A program made the translations under genes and the position numbers. The notes beneath the pieces are model-generated. The model saw nothing but the letters and a program-made list of their open reading frames with translations, was not told the origin of the DNA and searched no databases. A stretch of DNA of 19,053 bases from an uncultured Collinsella sp. (GTDB lineage Bacteria; Actinomycetota; Coriobacteriia; Coriobacteriales; Coriobacteriaceae): NCBI GenBank assembly GCA_900545075.1, contig UQXT01000039.1:1-19053 (forward strand), read 5' to 3'. Of the stretch, positions 1-7,324 are shown piece after piece; position 1 is the first letter of the stretch; the number at the start of each line of letters is the position of its first letter.

Positions 1-2
1 AC

Positions 3-71
3 GTAGTGCGCAGCGGGAGCTCCGACATGTCCGAGGACGATTTGGGAGGTAACCCTGCGCCCGGCCGGTGA
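3..71 (+). CDS. 3' end of an unidentified upstream gene (partial)
   Basis: One frame is open from the window edge and ends at TGA 69-71, reading VVRSGSSDMSEDDLGGNPAPGR. The codons are G/C-ending, as in the neighbouring genes, and the composition drops to AT-rich right after the stop, which suits a real gene end. The peptide is polar and looks like a disordered C-terminal tail; I do not recognise the family. An ATG and a GGGAGG word occur inside it, so a chance open frame is not excluded. In many actinobacteria prfB lies just upstream of ftsE, but this tail does not let me confirm that. Confidence 0.4.
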   Translation, partial: VVRSGSSDMSEDDLGGNPAPGR

Positions 72-114
72 GACCAAACCCCGCCATGCTTCTTATGTGC
101 AGCAAAGCTAATGC

Positions 115-123
115 TGCTAAAAT
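115..123 (+). promoter_or_regulatory. Possible extended -10 promoter for ftsEX
   Basis: TGCTAAAAT reads as an extended -10 element (TGn followed by TAAAAT, five of six matches to TATAAT). It lies in a short AT-rich gap about 45 bases before the ftsE start. No good -35 hexamer is present at the usual distance, which extended -10 promoters can tolerate. This is inferred from sequence alone. Confidence 0.4.
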
Positions 124-168
124 ACAAAGCGCTCATGTAGTTTAAACGCACGACGATAAGGAGCACCA

Positions 169-1389
169 GTGGGTAACCACTTCCGTACCTCCGGTGCGGG
201 CGATGACGCCCCCAAGACGCAGCCAGGCGCCGTGGGCACTCGTTTCGCCACCCCGGATTCAGAGGATCAGCTGTTTAGCCCGATCCCCGCACAGCCGGCA
301 GATCAGGCACAGCCGGCATCAGATCCCTTTGCCTACAATCCCACCAATGATGTTGAGCTTTCCGAGGCCGCGGGTTTTGAGCCCGTGCAGAAGGTTACCG
401 CTCGCGTGGATCAGCCCCAGGCGGACGCTGTCGCGCCGCAGCCTACCATGGCCGGTATTCCCGACCCTATGGCTCCTGCGACTCCGGCGCCACAGCCTGC
501 TCAGTCCGGCCTTTTTGCCGGTATTCCCGATCCTACGCAGCCCGCGGCTCCCGTAGTCGAGAGCGATCAGGCCGCCGAGGTCGCAAGCCTCGACAATGCG
601 CTCAACAACCCCGACTTTACGTCGGTGTTTGCGCCCATCGATCCGCAGGCCAGCCGCAAGAAGATGGCCAAGCAGGCCGGTGTCGAGCCCGTCATCCTCA
701 TGGAGCACGTCACCAAGATCTACCCGGCGCAGCCCAACAAGCCCGCGCTCGACGACATCAACATCGAGATCTATCCGGGCGAGTTTGTCTTCTTGGTCGG
801 TCACTCCGGCTCGGGTAAGACCACGCTGCTGTCGACGCTCAACCGCGACGTCAAGCCGACGAGCGGCCGTATTTTGGTCGCCGGCCAGGACCTTATGAAG
901 ATCAAAAACCGCAAGGTTCCATTCTTGCGTCGCCAGATCGGTGCCGTGTTCCAGGACTTTAAGCTCCTGCCGCAGAAGACCGCCTACGAAAACGTGGCGT
1001 TTGCCCTGCAGTGCATCGGCAAGCCCAAGGGCGTCATTCGCAGCCAGGTGCCCGAGGTGCTTCGCCTGGTCGGTCTGGCCGATCAGATGGACTCTCTGCC
1101 CGATCAGCTGTCCGGTGGCGAGCAGCAGCGCGTCGCCGTTGCCCGCGCTATGGTCAACCGTCCGCCGCTGCTTATCTGCGACGAGCCCACGGGCAACCTC
1201 GACCCGGCGATTTCGCTGGGCATTATGAAGCTGCTCGAGCGCATTAACCGTACCGGCACCACCGTGATCGTCGCCACGCACGACCGCGAGATGGTCGATA
1301 GCATGCACCGTCGCGTGATCGCCCTCGAGGGCGGCCACGTAATCCGCGACCAGGAGAGGGGAGGTTACGGCAACTATGGCACCAACTAA
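169..1389 (+). CDS. ftsE: Cell-division ABC-type ATPase FtsE with long N-terminal extension
   Basis: This is the cytoplasmic ATPase of the FtsEX complex, which couples ATP binding to activation of peptidoglycan hydrolases during division. The ABC domain covers about residues 174-395: Walker A GHSGSGKT (211-218), Q-loop Q262, signature LSGGE (314-318), Walker B LLICDEP with D338 and E339, and H-loop H371. The product has 406 residues, whereas FtsE is usually about 220-230. The first 170 or so residues are an extra Pro/Ala/Gln/Asp-rich, probably disordered region with a repeated AGIPDP motif (95-100 and 117-122). The GTG start at 169 is supported by AAGGAG at 158-163. A start nearer the ABC domain (M166 or M178) would give a normal length but has only weak ribosome binding sites. 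The 3' end overlaps ftsX by 14 bases, indicating translational coupling. Confidence 0.93.
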   Translation: MGNHFRTSGAGDDAPKTQPGAVGTRFATPDSEDQLFSPIPAQPADQAQPASDPFAYNPTNDVELSEAAGFEPVQKVTARVDQPQADAVAPQPTMAGIPDPMAPATPAPQPAQSGLFAGIPDPTQPAAPVVESDQAAEVASLDNALNNPDFTSVFAPIDPQASRKKMAKQAGVEPVILMEHVTKIYPAQPNKPALDDINIEIYPGEFVFLVGHSGSGKTTLLSTLNRDVKPTSGRILVAGQDLMKIKNRKVPFLRRQIGAVFQDFKLLPQKTAYENVAFALQCIGKPKGVIRSQVPEVLRLVGLADQMDSLPDQLSGGEQQRVAVARAMVNRPPLLICDEPTGNLDPAISLGIMKLLERINRTGTTVIVATHDREMVDSMHRRVIALEGGHVIRDQERGGYGNYGTN

Positions 1390-2296
1390 CGTGGGCTACT
1401 CCTTCAAAGAGGCAATCAGCCACTTCTTCCGTAACTGGACTACCTCGCTCGGCGCCGTCATCACGATCTTCCTTTCGCTGTTTATCATCGGCCTGTTCAT
1501 TATGGGTTCCGCGATGCTGAACTCCGTGATCGGCACCGTCGAGGATCAGGTTGTCATCAACGCCTTTATTAGCGATGACGCCGATCAGGCAGACGTCCAG
1601 GCCTTTGAGGCCGAGCTCAAGACGTGGAGCAACGTCAAGTCCGTGACCTATAAGGACAAGGACGACGCGCTGGCCGAGTATACGAGCAAGATGTCGGGCA
1701 ACGCCGACGCCACCATGAGCGCGCTCGACGGCCAGAACCCGCTGCCCGCCTCGTTTGCGATCGAGATGGACGATCCGTCTCAGGTCGAGAGCACGGCTAA
1801 GAAGCTCAAGAAGAACGCCGACTTCCAAAAGATCGCGGACGACGGCGACGTCAACGCGAGCGTGCTGTATGGCCAGGAGGAAGTGAGCCTCCTGTTCCAG
1901 GTGACCAACTACATCCGTATCGCCGCCGTGGTGCTCGTCGGTCTGCTGACCTTTATCGCGTTCATCTTTATCAACAACACGATTCGCCTGTCCATTACGG
2001 CGCGTCGTCGCGAGATTGCGATTATGCGCCTGGTGGGCGCCAGCAACGGCTTCATCCGCGGACCGTTCATTACCGAGGGCGTGCTGCAGACCATTCTGGG
2101 CTCGCTGCTTTCCATCGGTGTTTTGGAGCTGCTGCGCAATCTGATGGTTCCTCGCCTGCAGGAGAGTGTCGGCTGGATGTCGTTTGCGCTGCCGATGCAG
2201 TACTATCTGGTGACCTACGCCGCGCTGATTCTTGTCGGTGTCATTATCGGTCTCTTTGGTTCTGCCATCGCCATGCGCCGCTACCTGCGCGTGTAG
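1376..2296 (+). CDS. ftsX: Cell-division membrane protein FtsX
   Basis: This is the membrane partner of FtsE, homologous to ABC permeases; its extracellular domain activates cell-wall hydrolases. The 306-residue protein has the expected layout: a short cytoplasmic N-terminus, TM1 at about 24-45, a large extracellular domain at about 47-175 rich in Asp, Lys and Ala, then TM2 (180-203), TM3 (228-255) and TM4 (276-300). A basic loop between TM2 and TM3 (SITARRREIAIMRLVGAS) is the typical FtsX/MacB-like coupling segment. The ATG at 1376 lies inside the end of ftsE and is preceded by AGGGGAGG at 1357-1364, so the two proteins are almost certainly translated together. A strong terminator starts 25 bases after the stop and ends the operon. 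Length and topology are normal for the family. Confidence 0.95.
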   Translation: MAPTNVGYSFKEAISHFFRNWTTSLGAVITIFLSLFIIGLFIMGSAMLNSVIGTVEDQVVINAFISDDADQADVQAFEAELKTWSNVKSVTYKDKDDALAEYTSKMSGNADATMSALDGQNPLPASFAIEMDDPSQVESTAKKLKKNADFQKIADDGDVNASVLYGQEEVSLLFQVTNYIRIAAVVLVGLLTFIAFIFINNTIRLSITARRREIAIMRLVGASNGFIRGPFITEGVLQTILGSLLSIGVLELLRNLMVPRLQESVGWMSFALPMQYYLVTYAALILVGVIIGLFGSAIAMRRYLRV

Positions 2297-2320
2297 GCAT
2301 GCTTGGAATTCGTTCCTTCC

Positions 2321-2354
2321 AACGGGTCGTTCCTTTTGGGACGGCCCGTTTTTT
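2321..2354 (+). terminator. Rho-independent terminator of ftsEX
   Basis: Two 13-base arms (2321-2333 and 2338-2350) pair completely if two G-U pairs are allowed, enclose a TTTT loop, and run into a T tract at 2349-2354. The position right after ftsX and the absence of a similar structure elsewhere in the gap make this the operon terminator. Confidence 0.88.
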
Positions 2355-2438
2355 GATCCCTTGGGGACGGAGGGAAACGGATCACTTAGGGGGCCGGTCG
2401 ATTCGAGTGATCCGTTTTCCTCCGTCCCCAAGGGATCA
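2354..2438. repeat. Large inverted repeat (33-bp arms), REP-like
   Basis: The arms at 2354-2386 and 2406-2438 are 33 bases each with a single mismatch, around a 19-base centre. The outer part begins TGATCCCTTGGGGACG and its complement closes the element. The mismatch is a G-T opposition, so the plus-strand RNA would pair fully with one G-U. The element starts on the last T of the ftsX terminator and ends 50 bases before rnr. The word CTTGGGGACG also occurs in the palindrome after gltD, which suggests a dispersed family. There is no open frame inside. Confidence 0.85.
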
Positions 2439-2488
2439 TTTGGGTAGACTCTTGGGATGTAAACGGCAATCGATAGCAAGGAGGCGCT

Positions 2489-4624
2489 ATGGGGCGCAAT
2501 AACAAGCATAAGCGTGGAGCTCGCAATAAGCGCGGGCCGGTGCGCAGCGAGCGTCGTCCGAGCCTGACTGGCCGCGTGCAGCTCCATGAGCACAGTGCCT
2601 ATGTCATAACCGAGAACGGCGACTACAAGGTCATGGGCCGCGGCAAGCGCGAGATCATGGATGGCGATACCGTTGCCGTGAGCATTAAGAACAGCCCGCA
2701 TGGTGAACGTCGCGCCGTGATTGAAGGCGTCGTCGAACGTGCGGCTATAAGCGTGGTGGGTACCTACCAGATCGCCGGCCCGCTCGGGGTGATCGAGCCG
2801 CTCGATTCGCGCCTGAAGGCTGACTTCTTTATTTTGCCCGAGGACACTTCGGCGGAGCGCCTGGGCGTGCGCCCTGGCGATGTCGTCGTCGCGCGCATAC
2901 TGACCTACCCGACGCGCTTGGAGTCGGGAACGGTGACGATCGATCGCCGCATCGGCGGTGACGATGCGCCCGATCTGGGCGTCCAATATGTTATGGCACG
3001 CTATGGCTATACCGACAGCTATCCCGAGGCCGCACTTGCCGAGGCAGGGGCGCTTTCGCTCGATGTGACTGCAGCGCTTAAAGACCCGCTTCGTCGTGAC
3101 CTGCGCGATCGCTTTGTCATTACCATCGACCCGGTTGATGCGCGCGACTTTGACGATGCCATTTCGCTGGAGCGTACGCCCGAGGGTGGCTACAAGCTGG
3201 GCGTCCATATCGCCGACGTTTCGCACTATGTTGCCTGGGACGGACATATCGACCTCGAGGCCCGCCGTCGCACGACGTCGGTCTACCTTGCCGACCGTGT
3301 GCTCCCCATGCTGCCCGAGCGCTTGTCATGCGACCTGTGTTCCCTACGCCCCGATGAGGATCGCCTGGCGTTTACCGTCGACATCGAGCTCGACGCGCAG
3401 GGTCGTGTGCGCCATTGCGATCCCTATCCCAGTGTGATTCGTTCGCGTGTGCGTATGGACTACGACGGCGCCGAGGCACTGCTGGTGCGTGCTGGCGCGG
3501 TGGAGTATTCGGTGCTGGAGGGTGCCGCCGAGGATGTTGCGGCTGCCGAGGCTTCGCGCGAGGAAGCGCTTGAGCGCGGGCTTGCGTGCGAGGATGCCGC
3601 TCGCGGCTGTAACGTTGACCTGGCCGATTTCCTAGTCGCCGCAAACGAACTCGCGGAGCTTCGGCGTCGCATACGTCGCGCACGCGGTTCGGTCGACTTT
3701 GACACGGCCGAGATTCGCGCGCTGCTGGACGAGGACGGCGTGCCTGTGCAGATCGTGGCACGCGAGCGTTCCTGCGCAACCTCGCTTATCGAGGAGGCGA
3801 TGCTGCTGGCTAACGAGTGCGTTGCCGAGTGGCTGGCCGACCGCGATATTGAGGCATGTTATCGCGTGCACGATGACCCCAGCCCTGACAGTCTGCACGG
3901 TGCTGCTGTGGCGCTGGCACAGCTCGGCATCATCGATGATCGCTGTGCGGCGGGCATTGCCCTGGGAAGTCCCGACGAGCTGCAGGCGACGGTTGACGCC
4001 GCTGCCGGCACGGCTAACGCGCCGCTCGTCAACACCCTTCTTCTACGCAGCATGCAGCGTGCGTTGTATAAGCCTCGCAACGAGGGCCACTTTGCACTCG
4101 CCGCGCCGTGCTACTGCCACTTTACGAGCCCCATTCGCCGTTACCCCGATCTGGTGGTGCATCGCGTGCTCAAGCTGCAGCTGGCATATGAGCAGCTGGG
4201 TGGAAAAGACGCCTTGGTGCGTACGCCGAGGTTGATCGGAAAAGGTCGAGAGTCGCTTCCGCGCATCCTGCCGCAAATCTGTCGCGCGTGCAGCGATGCC
4301 GAGCGTGCGGCCGACGCCGCCAGCCATGCGACGCAAAAGATCAAGATCGCCCAGTACTACGAGGACCGCTTGGGCGAGCGCTATGCCGGAACGGTTTCGT
4401 GGGTTAGTAACATGGGATTGTTCGTGCGTCTCGACCTAACGCAGGTTGAGGGGCTGGTTTCTATTAAGAGCTTGGGTAACGAGTGGTTTGAGTTTGACGA
4501 GGACGCGCTCACGTTGACGGGTGCCGACACGGGGCGCCGTTTTGAGCTGGGGCAGCGCGTGATTATCGAGGTCTCGCGTGTCAACACCACTCGCGGACAT
4601 TTGGACTTTAAGCTCATTCATTAA
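2489..4624 (+). CDS. rnr: Ribonuclease R (RNB-family 3'-5' exoribonuclease)
   Basis: It degrades structured RNA from the 3' end and, in other bacteria, clears non-stop mRNA together with tmRNA-SmpB. Order of parts in 711 residues: a basic start (1-25), OB/cold-shock-like domains (about 26-160), the RNB catalytic domain (about 200-570) and a C-terminal S1 domain (about 630-710). The catalytic motif DPVDARDFDD at 214-223 supplies the four metal-binding aspartates (D214, D220, D222, D223), and the conserved FTSPIRRYPDL motif is at 545-555. The long Lys-rich C-terminal tail of E. coli RNase R is missing; the protein ends soon after the S1 domain, so the basic N-terminus may serve instead. The ATG is preceded by AAGGAGG at 2478-2484. 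In many genomes smpB is next to rnr; here it is about 3.9 kb away. Confidence 0.95.
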   Translation: MGRNNKHKRGARNKRGPVRSERRPSLTGRVQLHEHSAYVITENGDYKVMGRGKREIMDGDTVAVSIKNSPHGERRAVIEGVVERAAISVVGTYQIAGPLGVIEPLDSRLKADFFILPEDTSAERLGVRPGDVVVARILTYPTRLESGTVTIDRRIGGDDAPDLGVQYVMARYGYTDSYPEAALAEAGALSLDVTAALKDPLRRDLRDRFVITIDPVDARDFDDAISLERTPEGGYKLGVHIADVSHYVAWDGHIDLEARRRTTSVYLADRVLPMLPERLSCDLCSLRPDEDRLAFTVDIELDAQGRVRHCDPYPSVIRSRVRMDYDGAEALLVRAGAVEYSVLEGAAEDVAAAEASREEALERGLACEDAARGCNVDLADFLVAANELAELRRRIRRARGSVDFDTAEIRALLDEDGVPVQIVARERSCATSLIEEAMLLANECVAEWLADRDIEACYRVHDDPSPDSLHGAAVALAQLGIIDDRCAAGIALGSPDELQATVDAAAGTANAPLVNTLLLRSMQRALYKPRNEGHFALAAPCYCHFTSPIRRYPDLVVHRVLKLQLAYEQLGGKDALVRTPRLIGKGRESLPRILPQICRACSDAERAADAASHATQKIKIAQYYEDRLGERYAGTVSWVSNMGLFVRLDLTQVEGLVSIKSLGNEWFEFDEDALTLTGADTGRRFELGQRVIIEVSRVNTTRGHLDFKLIH

Positions 4625-4644
4625 CCGGCACGCAGTGAGTATCG

Positions 4645-4685
4645 GCAAAGCGGAGAGGGCGGTTTTTTTGGGCCGCCTTCTTTGC
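4645..4685 (+). terminator. Possible hairpin terminator after rnr
   Basis: GCAAAG (4645-4650) can pair with CTTTGC (4680-4685), and inside them GGCGG (4658-4662) with CCGCC (4673-4677). The seven-T run is in the loop instead of after the stem, so this is not a classical intrinsic terminator. Its position 21 bases after the rnr stop suggests that it ends or protects that transcript. Confidence 0.4.
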
Positions 4686-4758
4686 CTGTCCCTTGATTGC
4701 CCTGCCATGAGTTCGGCTGCTTCTTCATATGCTTTTGGGAGATAGGACCTACCAAAAC

Positions 4759-4783
4759 AAACCTGTCCCTTTTTGGCAGGTTT
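4759..4783. repeat. Short palindrome upstream of the serine recombinase
   Basis: AAACCTG (4759-4765) and CAGGTTT (4777-4783) form perfect 7-bp arms around an 11-base centre, 20 bases before the recombinase start. The word CCTGTCCCTT appears here and again at 4685-4694. It may be a dispersed palindrome, an operator, or a crossover site for the adjacent recombinase; the sequence alone does not decide. Confidence 0.5.
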
Positions 4784-4802
4784 ACGAGAAAGCGGGGATG
4801 TT

Positions 4803-5408
4803 GTGGCAACGGTATATGGGTATGCGCGGGTGAGCTCGCGCGATCAAAATTTGAATCGCCAGTTGGATGCGCTGAGCGCCTACGGCGTGGAGCCGGCGAA
4901 TGTTTTAGCCGACCGTGCGAGCGGTAAGGACTTTGATCGCCCGCGGTATCGGGAATTGCTCCATGCCTTGGCTTCCGGCGACGTGTTGGTGGTGCTTTCC
5001 ATCGATCGGCTGGGTCGAAACTACAGCGAGATACTCGAGGAATGGCGTCGTATAACCAAGGAACTTGGTGCGGCCATCGTTGTGCTGGACATGCCGTTGC
5101 TCGATACGCGTGCGAGAGATTGCGGCGGATCGGATGTGACCAGCACGCTGATTGCCGATATCGTTTTGCAGTTGTTGAGTTACGTGGCGCAGGTGGAACG
5201 AGAGAACATCCACCGTCGTCAGGCGGAGGGAATCGCGGCGGCGCGGGCGCGCGGCGTGCGTTTTGGTCGACCCCGCAAGCCGTGCCCTCCGCAATTTGAA
5301 CGAGTACGCGATATCTATGAGGCGGGCAATATTACCCGGAGTCAGGCGGCAAAGCGTTTAGGTGTGTGCGTGGGGACCTTCGATCGTTGGATGCGCGAGA
5401 CGGAGTAG
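4803..5408 (+). CDS. Serine recombinase, Pin/Hin-type invertase or resolvase family
   Basis: A site-specific DNA recombinase that cuts through a serine-phosphate link and inverts or resolves DNA between short sites. The 201 residues match the small resolvase/invertase class: N-terminal catalytic domain with YARVSS (catalytic serine most likely S11, with R9), the SIDRLGR motif at 66-72 carrying R69 and R72, a long dimerisation helix around the VERENIHRRQAEG segment, and a C-terminal helix-turn-helix (about 155-198, GRPRK followed by ITRSQAAKRLGV). All key residues are present, so it looks active. I chose GTG at 4803 because the conserved strand starts immediately after it; the frame continues upstream to a TTG at 4773, but that would run through the palindrome. 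The Shine-Dalgarno is weak (GCGGGG). No obvious invertible segment flanks it. Confidence 0.88.
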   Translation: MATVYGYARVSSRDQNLNRQLDALSAYGVEPANVLADRASGKDFDRPRYRELLHALASGDVLVVLSIDRLGRNYSEILEEWRRITKELGAAIVVLDMPLLDTRARDCGGSDVTSTLIADIVLQLLSYVAQVERENIHRRQAEGIAAARARGVRFGRPRKPCPPQFERVRDIYEAGNITRSQAAKRLGVCVGTFDRWMRETE

Positions 5409-5519
5409 GGGAACCGCAGCCATCTGGCGCCTTGTTTTGAACATTTGGGATTCCGCTATGGCGACGGCAACATTTGGGGGTACACTCGCTGCTGCTCAAT
5501 AACAGACGGAGGTTAGCCC

Positions 5520-6095
5520 TTGGCGCGCGCGAAGCATATAGTCGGATGGATATCGGTTGCCCTGCTTGTCGTGACGCTGGCGAGTATTTGGATGCTGACG
5601 GAGCAGAGCGTGGAGCAGACATCGTCGCTCAGCGAGTCTACCGCGCACGTGGTGGAGGGGCAAAGCGCCAGTGTGCAGCCCGAGACTGCGGGGGAGACCC
5701 AGACGGGAGATGCCGCCGGGGACGCGGACTCAACGGCTACCGCCGCCCACCCCGACCCGCTTGCCCCCGTTCGCATGTGGATGGGTACCAACATCCGTCG
5801 TGTCGCCCATACCGTAGAGTTCTTCTTTGTTGGGCTGTTTGCCTCGTCGGCGGTGGTGTGCTTGGATGAGCGCATGTCGCTCACCCGATTGCGGTGTGTG
5901 CCTGTTCTGGCCTTTTGCGCCGTTTGCTCCGTCGGCGATCAGGTGCATAAGATTTTTGTTCCCGGCCGTCATTTTGACGTTATCGACTTAGGCTTTGACG
6001 CCGCGGGCTACGTCGCCGCCATGCTGTTGGTACTGCTGGTGTCAGTGCTGGCTCGGCGCGCGACCTGTCCCATTGGCGCCCATACGAGGCGTTAA
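5520..6095 (+). CDS. VanZ-like membrane protein
   Basis: 191 residues. One TM helix at about 8-26 is followed by an unusual Ser/Thr/Ala/Asp-rich, low-complexity stretch (about 28-82) that probably lies outside the cell, then the VanZ-type region: H97 and E100 in RRVAHTVEFF at the start of TM2, a helix at about 123-138, the conserved DQVHKIFVPGRHFDVIDLG segment (140-158), and a last TM helix (about 160-178). VanZ-like proteins occur in many Gram-positive bacteria; VanZ of vancomycin-resistance clusters gives low-level teicoplanin resistance, but most homologues have no known role, and no vanHAX genes are nearby. The TTG start is supported by GGAGG at 5508-5512 at good spacing. The long linker between TM1 and TM2 sets it apart from typical family members. 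Confidence 0.85.
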   Translation: MARAKHIVGWISVALLVVTLASIWMLTEQSVEQTSSLSESTAHVVEGQSASVQPETAGETQTGDAAGDADSTATAAHPDPLAPVRMWMGTNIRRVAHTVEFFFVGLFASSAVVCLDERMSLTRLRCVPVLAFCAVCSVGDQVHKIFVPGRHFDVIDLGFDAAGYVAAMLLVLLVSVLARRATCPIGAHTRR

Positions 6096-6217
6096 CCTCA
6101 AGATGGAAAACCGCGACCGCCTGTACGTCGGCGCTGGCTACAATATCGGCATCGGTCGCAGATGGCCATCGATGCGCTGTTTGCCAGACACTTGTCTTTT
6201 CTAAGAAGGGAATCCCC

Positions 6218-6577
6218 ATGGCAGTGCTGTTTGTTGAATATCCCAAATGCTCGACGTGTAAAAAGGCAAAGGCCTGGTTGGACGAGCATGGGGTTGAGTA
6301 CGTCGATCGCGATATTGTTACAGACAATCCTTCGGCTGAGGAACTTGCGACCTGGATTGCGCGTTCGGGGCTGCCGGTGCGTCGCTTCTTTAACTCGTCG
6401 GGCATGAATTATCGAGAGCTTGGCTTGAAGGCGCGCCTGGACGCGGGGATGACGGATCAGGAATGTTACGAGCTGTTGGCGACCGACGGCATGCTGGTTA
6501 AGCGTCCGCTGCTGGTGGGCGATGACTTTGCGATTCCAGGCTTTAAGGAAGCGGCCTGGGCCGAGGCACTGCTGTAG
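6218..6577 (+). CDS. ArsC/Spx-family thioredoxin-fold protein
   Basis: 119 residues, the usual size of the ArsC/Spx/YffB family. The N-terminal strand is followed by CSTC (C11 and C14) at the redox site; FFNSSGMNYRELGL (57-70) and VKRPLLV (94-100) are the other family signatures. A true arsenate reductase would use C11 with glutathione/glutaredoxin or thioredoxin, while Spx would bind RNA polymerase; sequence does not separate these. There is no arsenic operon around it, and Spx-type regulators are mainly described in Firmicutes, so the safe call is a redox-active family member of unknown substrate. ATG at 6218 follows GAAGGG (6205-6210) at good spacing. It converges with the minus-strand gene at 6650. 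Confidence 0.85.
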   Translation: MAVLFVEYPKCSTCKKAKAWLDEHGVEYVDRDIVTDNPSAEELATWIARSGLPVRRFFNSSGMNYRELGLKARLDAGMTDQECYELLATDGMLVKRPLLVGDDFAIPGFKEAAWAEALL

Positions 6578-6649
6578 CAGCTGCGGAAACTGCGCCCCGT
6601 TTCGAGTGCTGATTCTGGGTTGCGCTTTCCGTCGGCGGGTTCGCTCCGG

Positions 6650-7105
6650 TCAGTCCTCGAACTGCGCCCACTTATGCGGGTCGTAGATCTTTACCTGTTT
6701 GTTGGGCTTGCCGCTCCAGTACTCTTCGTCCATAAAGGGCAGATATGCCTGAATGTCGGGGCAAATGAACGGGATTCGCTGTGCTTGCAAACGGTCGCGT
6801 TGGCGTTGCTCCAAATGGGTCTCCGAAATCACGACGGGAATACCGGATAGCTCCACGAGGCTTGCCTGAACTCGCTTGAGGTCGGGTAGCGTCGCGTGCC
6901 ATGCCATTCGCATCATCAAAAATGAGGCGCCACGATACGTTGCCTGCATGACTGTGATGGCGGGTCGTAGCGTGGGATGAATTTTGTGCCGATCCGGCCA
7001 AGGGATAGCAGTTATCTCGAGGCCGAGGGTCTCCCATAGGTAATCAAGCTCTTCATCCATGTCGTCTCGATGTTCGCGCGATAATTGGTGTCCTGATTGT
7101 GTCAC
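6650..7105 (-). CDS. Conserved-looking protein of unknown function
   Basis: A 151-residue frame on the minus strand that no plus-strand gene explains. The C-terminal half (SGIPVVISETHLEQRQRDR, then RIPFICPDIQAYLPFM) resembles, from memory only, the N-terminal sensor-like domain of some MarR-type regulators, in which a helix-turn-helix follows; here the protein stops soon after, so no DNA-binding domain is visible. Composition is soluble, Trp/Tyr/Pro-rich, without signal peptide or TM helix. The GTG start at 7105 has no clear ribosome binding site; ATG at residue 16 (7060) is an alternative and precedes the more conserved-looking part. It may be a complete small protein or a remnant of a longer regulator. 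It converges with the ArsC-like gene. Confidence 0.55.
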   Translation of the reverse strand: MTQSGHQLSREHRDDMDEELDYLWETLGLEITAIPWPDRHKIHPTLRPAITVMQATYRGASFLMMRMAWHATLPDLKRVQASLVELSGIPVVISETHLEQRQRDRLQAQRIPFICPDIQAYLPFMDEEYWSGKPNKQVKIYDPHKWAQFED

Positions 7106-7251
7106 TATTGACGGCGACTAGGATGCAGCAATCTGCCAACGGTAGCAATGGTGCGCTTGCGGCATTTTGCCCCTAGCATGCGGTTTGGCTTCACAGGTCC
7201 TTCATGGGTCGGGGCAAATTGGCCGATTTTCAAAAAAGTTAAAAATGGGGC

Positions 7252-7280
7252 TTGCGCCACCGTGGAACTTCCCGTATATT
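7252..7280 (+). promoter_or_regulatory. Promoter of the tRNA-Gln/tRNA-Glu operon
   Basis: TTGCGC (7252-7257) and TATATT (7275-7280) are separated by exactly 17 bases, the optimum for a housekeeping sigma factor. The first tRNA starts 45 bases after the -10 element. A run of A-rich sequence just upstream (7230-7246) could act as an UP element. Nothing else lies between it and the tRNAs. Confidence 0.72.
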
Positions 7281-7324
7281 TCTTTCTTGCGCAAAGGCAC
7301 AGCCGAGCGCAGCGATGCAGTCAT

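Noticed and set aside
1244..3247. Long minus-strand open frame (667 codons) opposite ftsE, ftsX and rnr
   Set aside because: It crosses three well-identified genes, a terminator and a palindrome, with no domain of its own.
6103..6204. 33-codon open frame between the VanZ-like and ArsC-like genes
   Set aside because: No ribosome binding site precedes the ATG, and the peptide shows no family resemblance or special composition.
6218..6577. Arsenic-resistance function for the ArsC-like gene
   Set aside because: There is no arsenite pump, ArsR regulator or other ars gene nearby, and the family is functionally mixed.
6578..6649. Shared terminator between the convergent ArsC-like and minus-strand genes
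   Set aside because: Only broken short pairings (GGAAA, GCG, CC) can be drawn, with no T tract on either strand.
7166..7218. TTTGCCCC/GGGGCAAA inverted repeat before the tRNA promoter
   Set aside because: Arms are only 8 bases with a 37-base centre. It is not distinguishable from chance in this composition.
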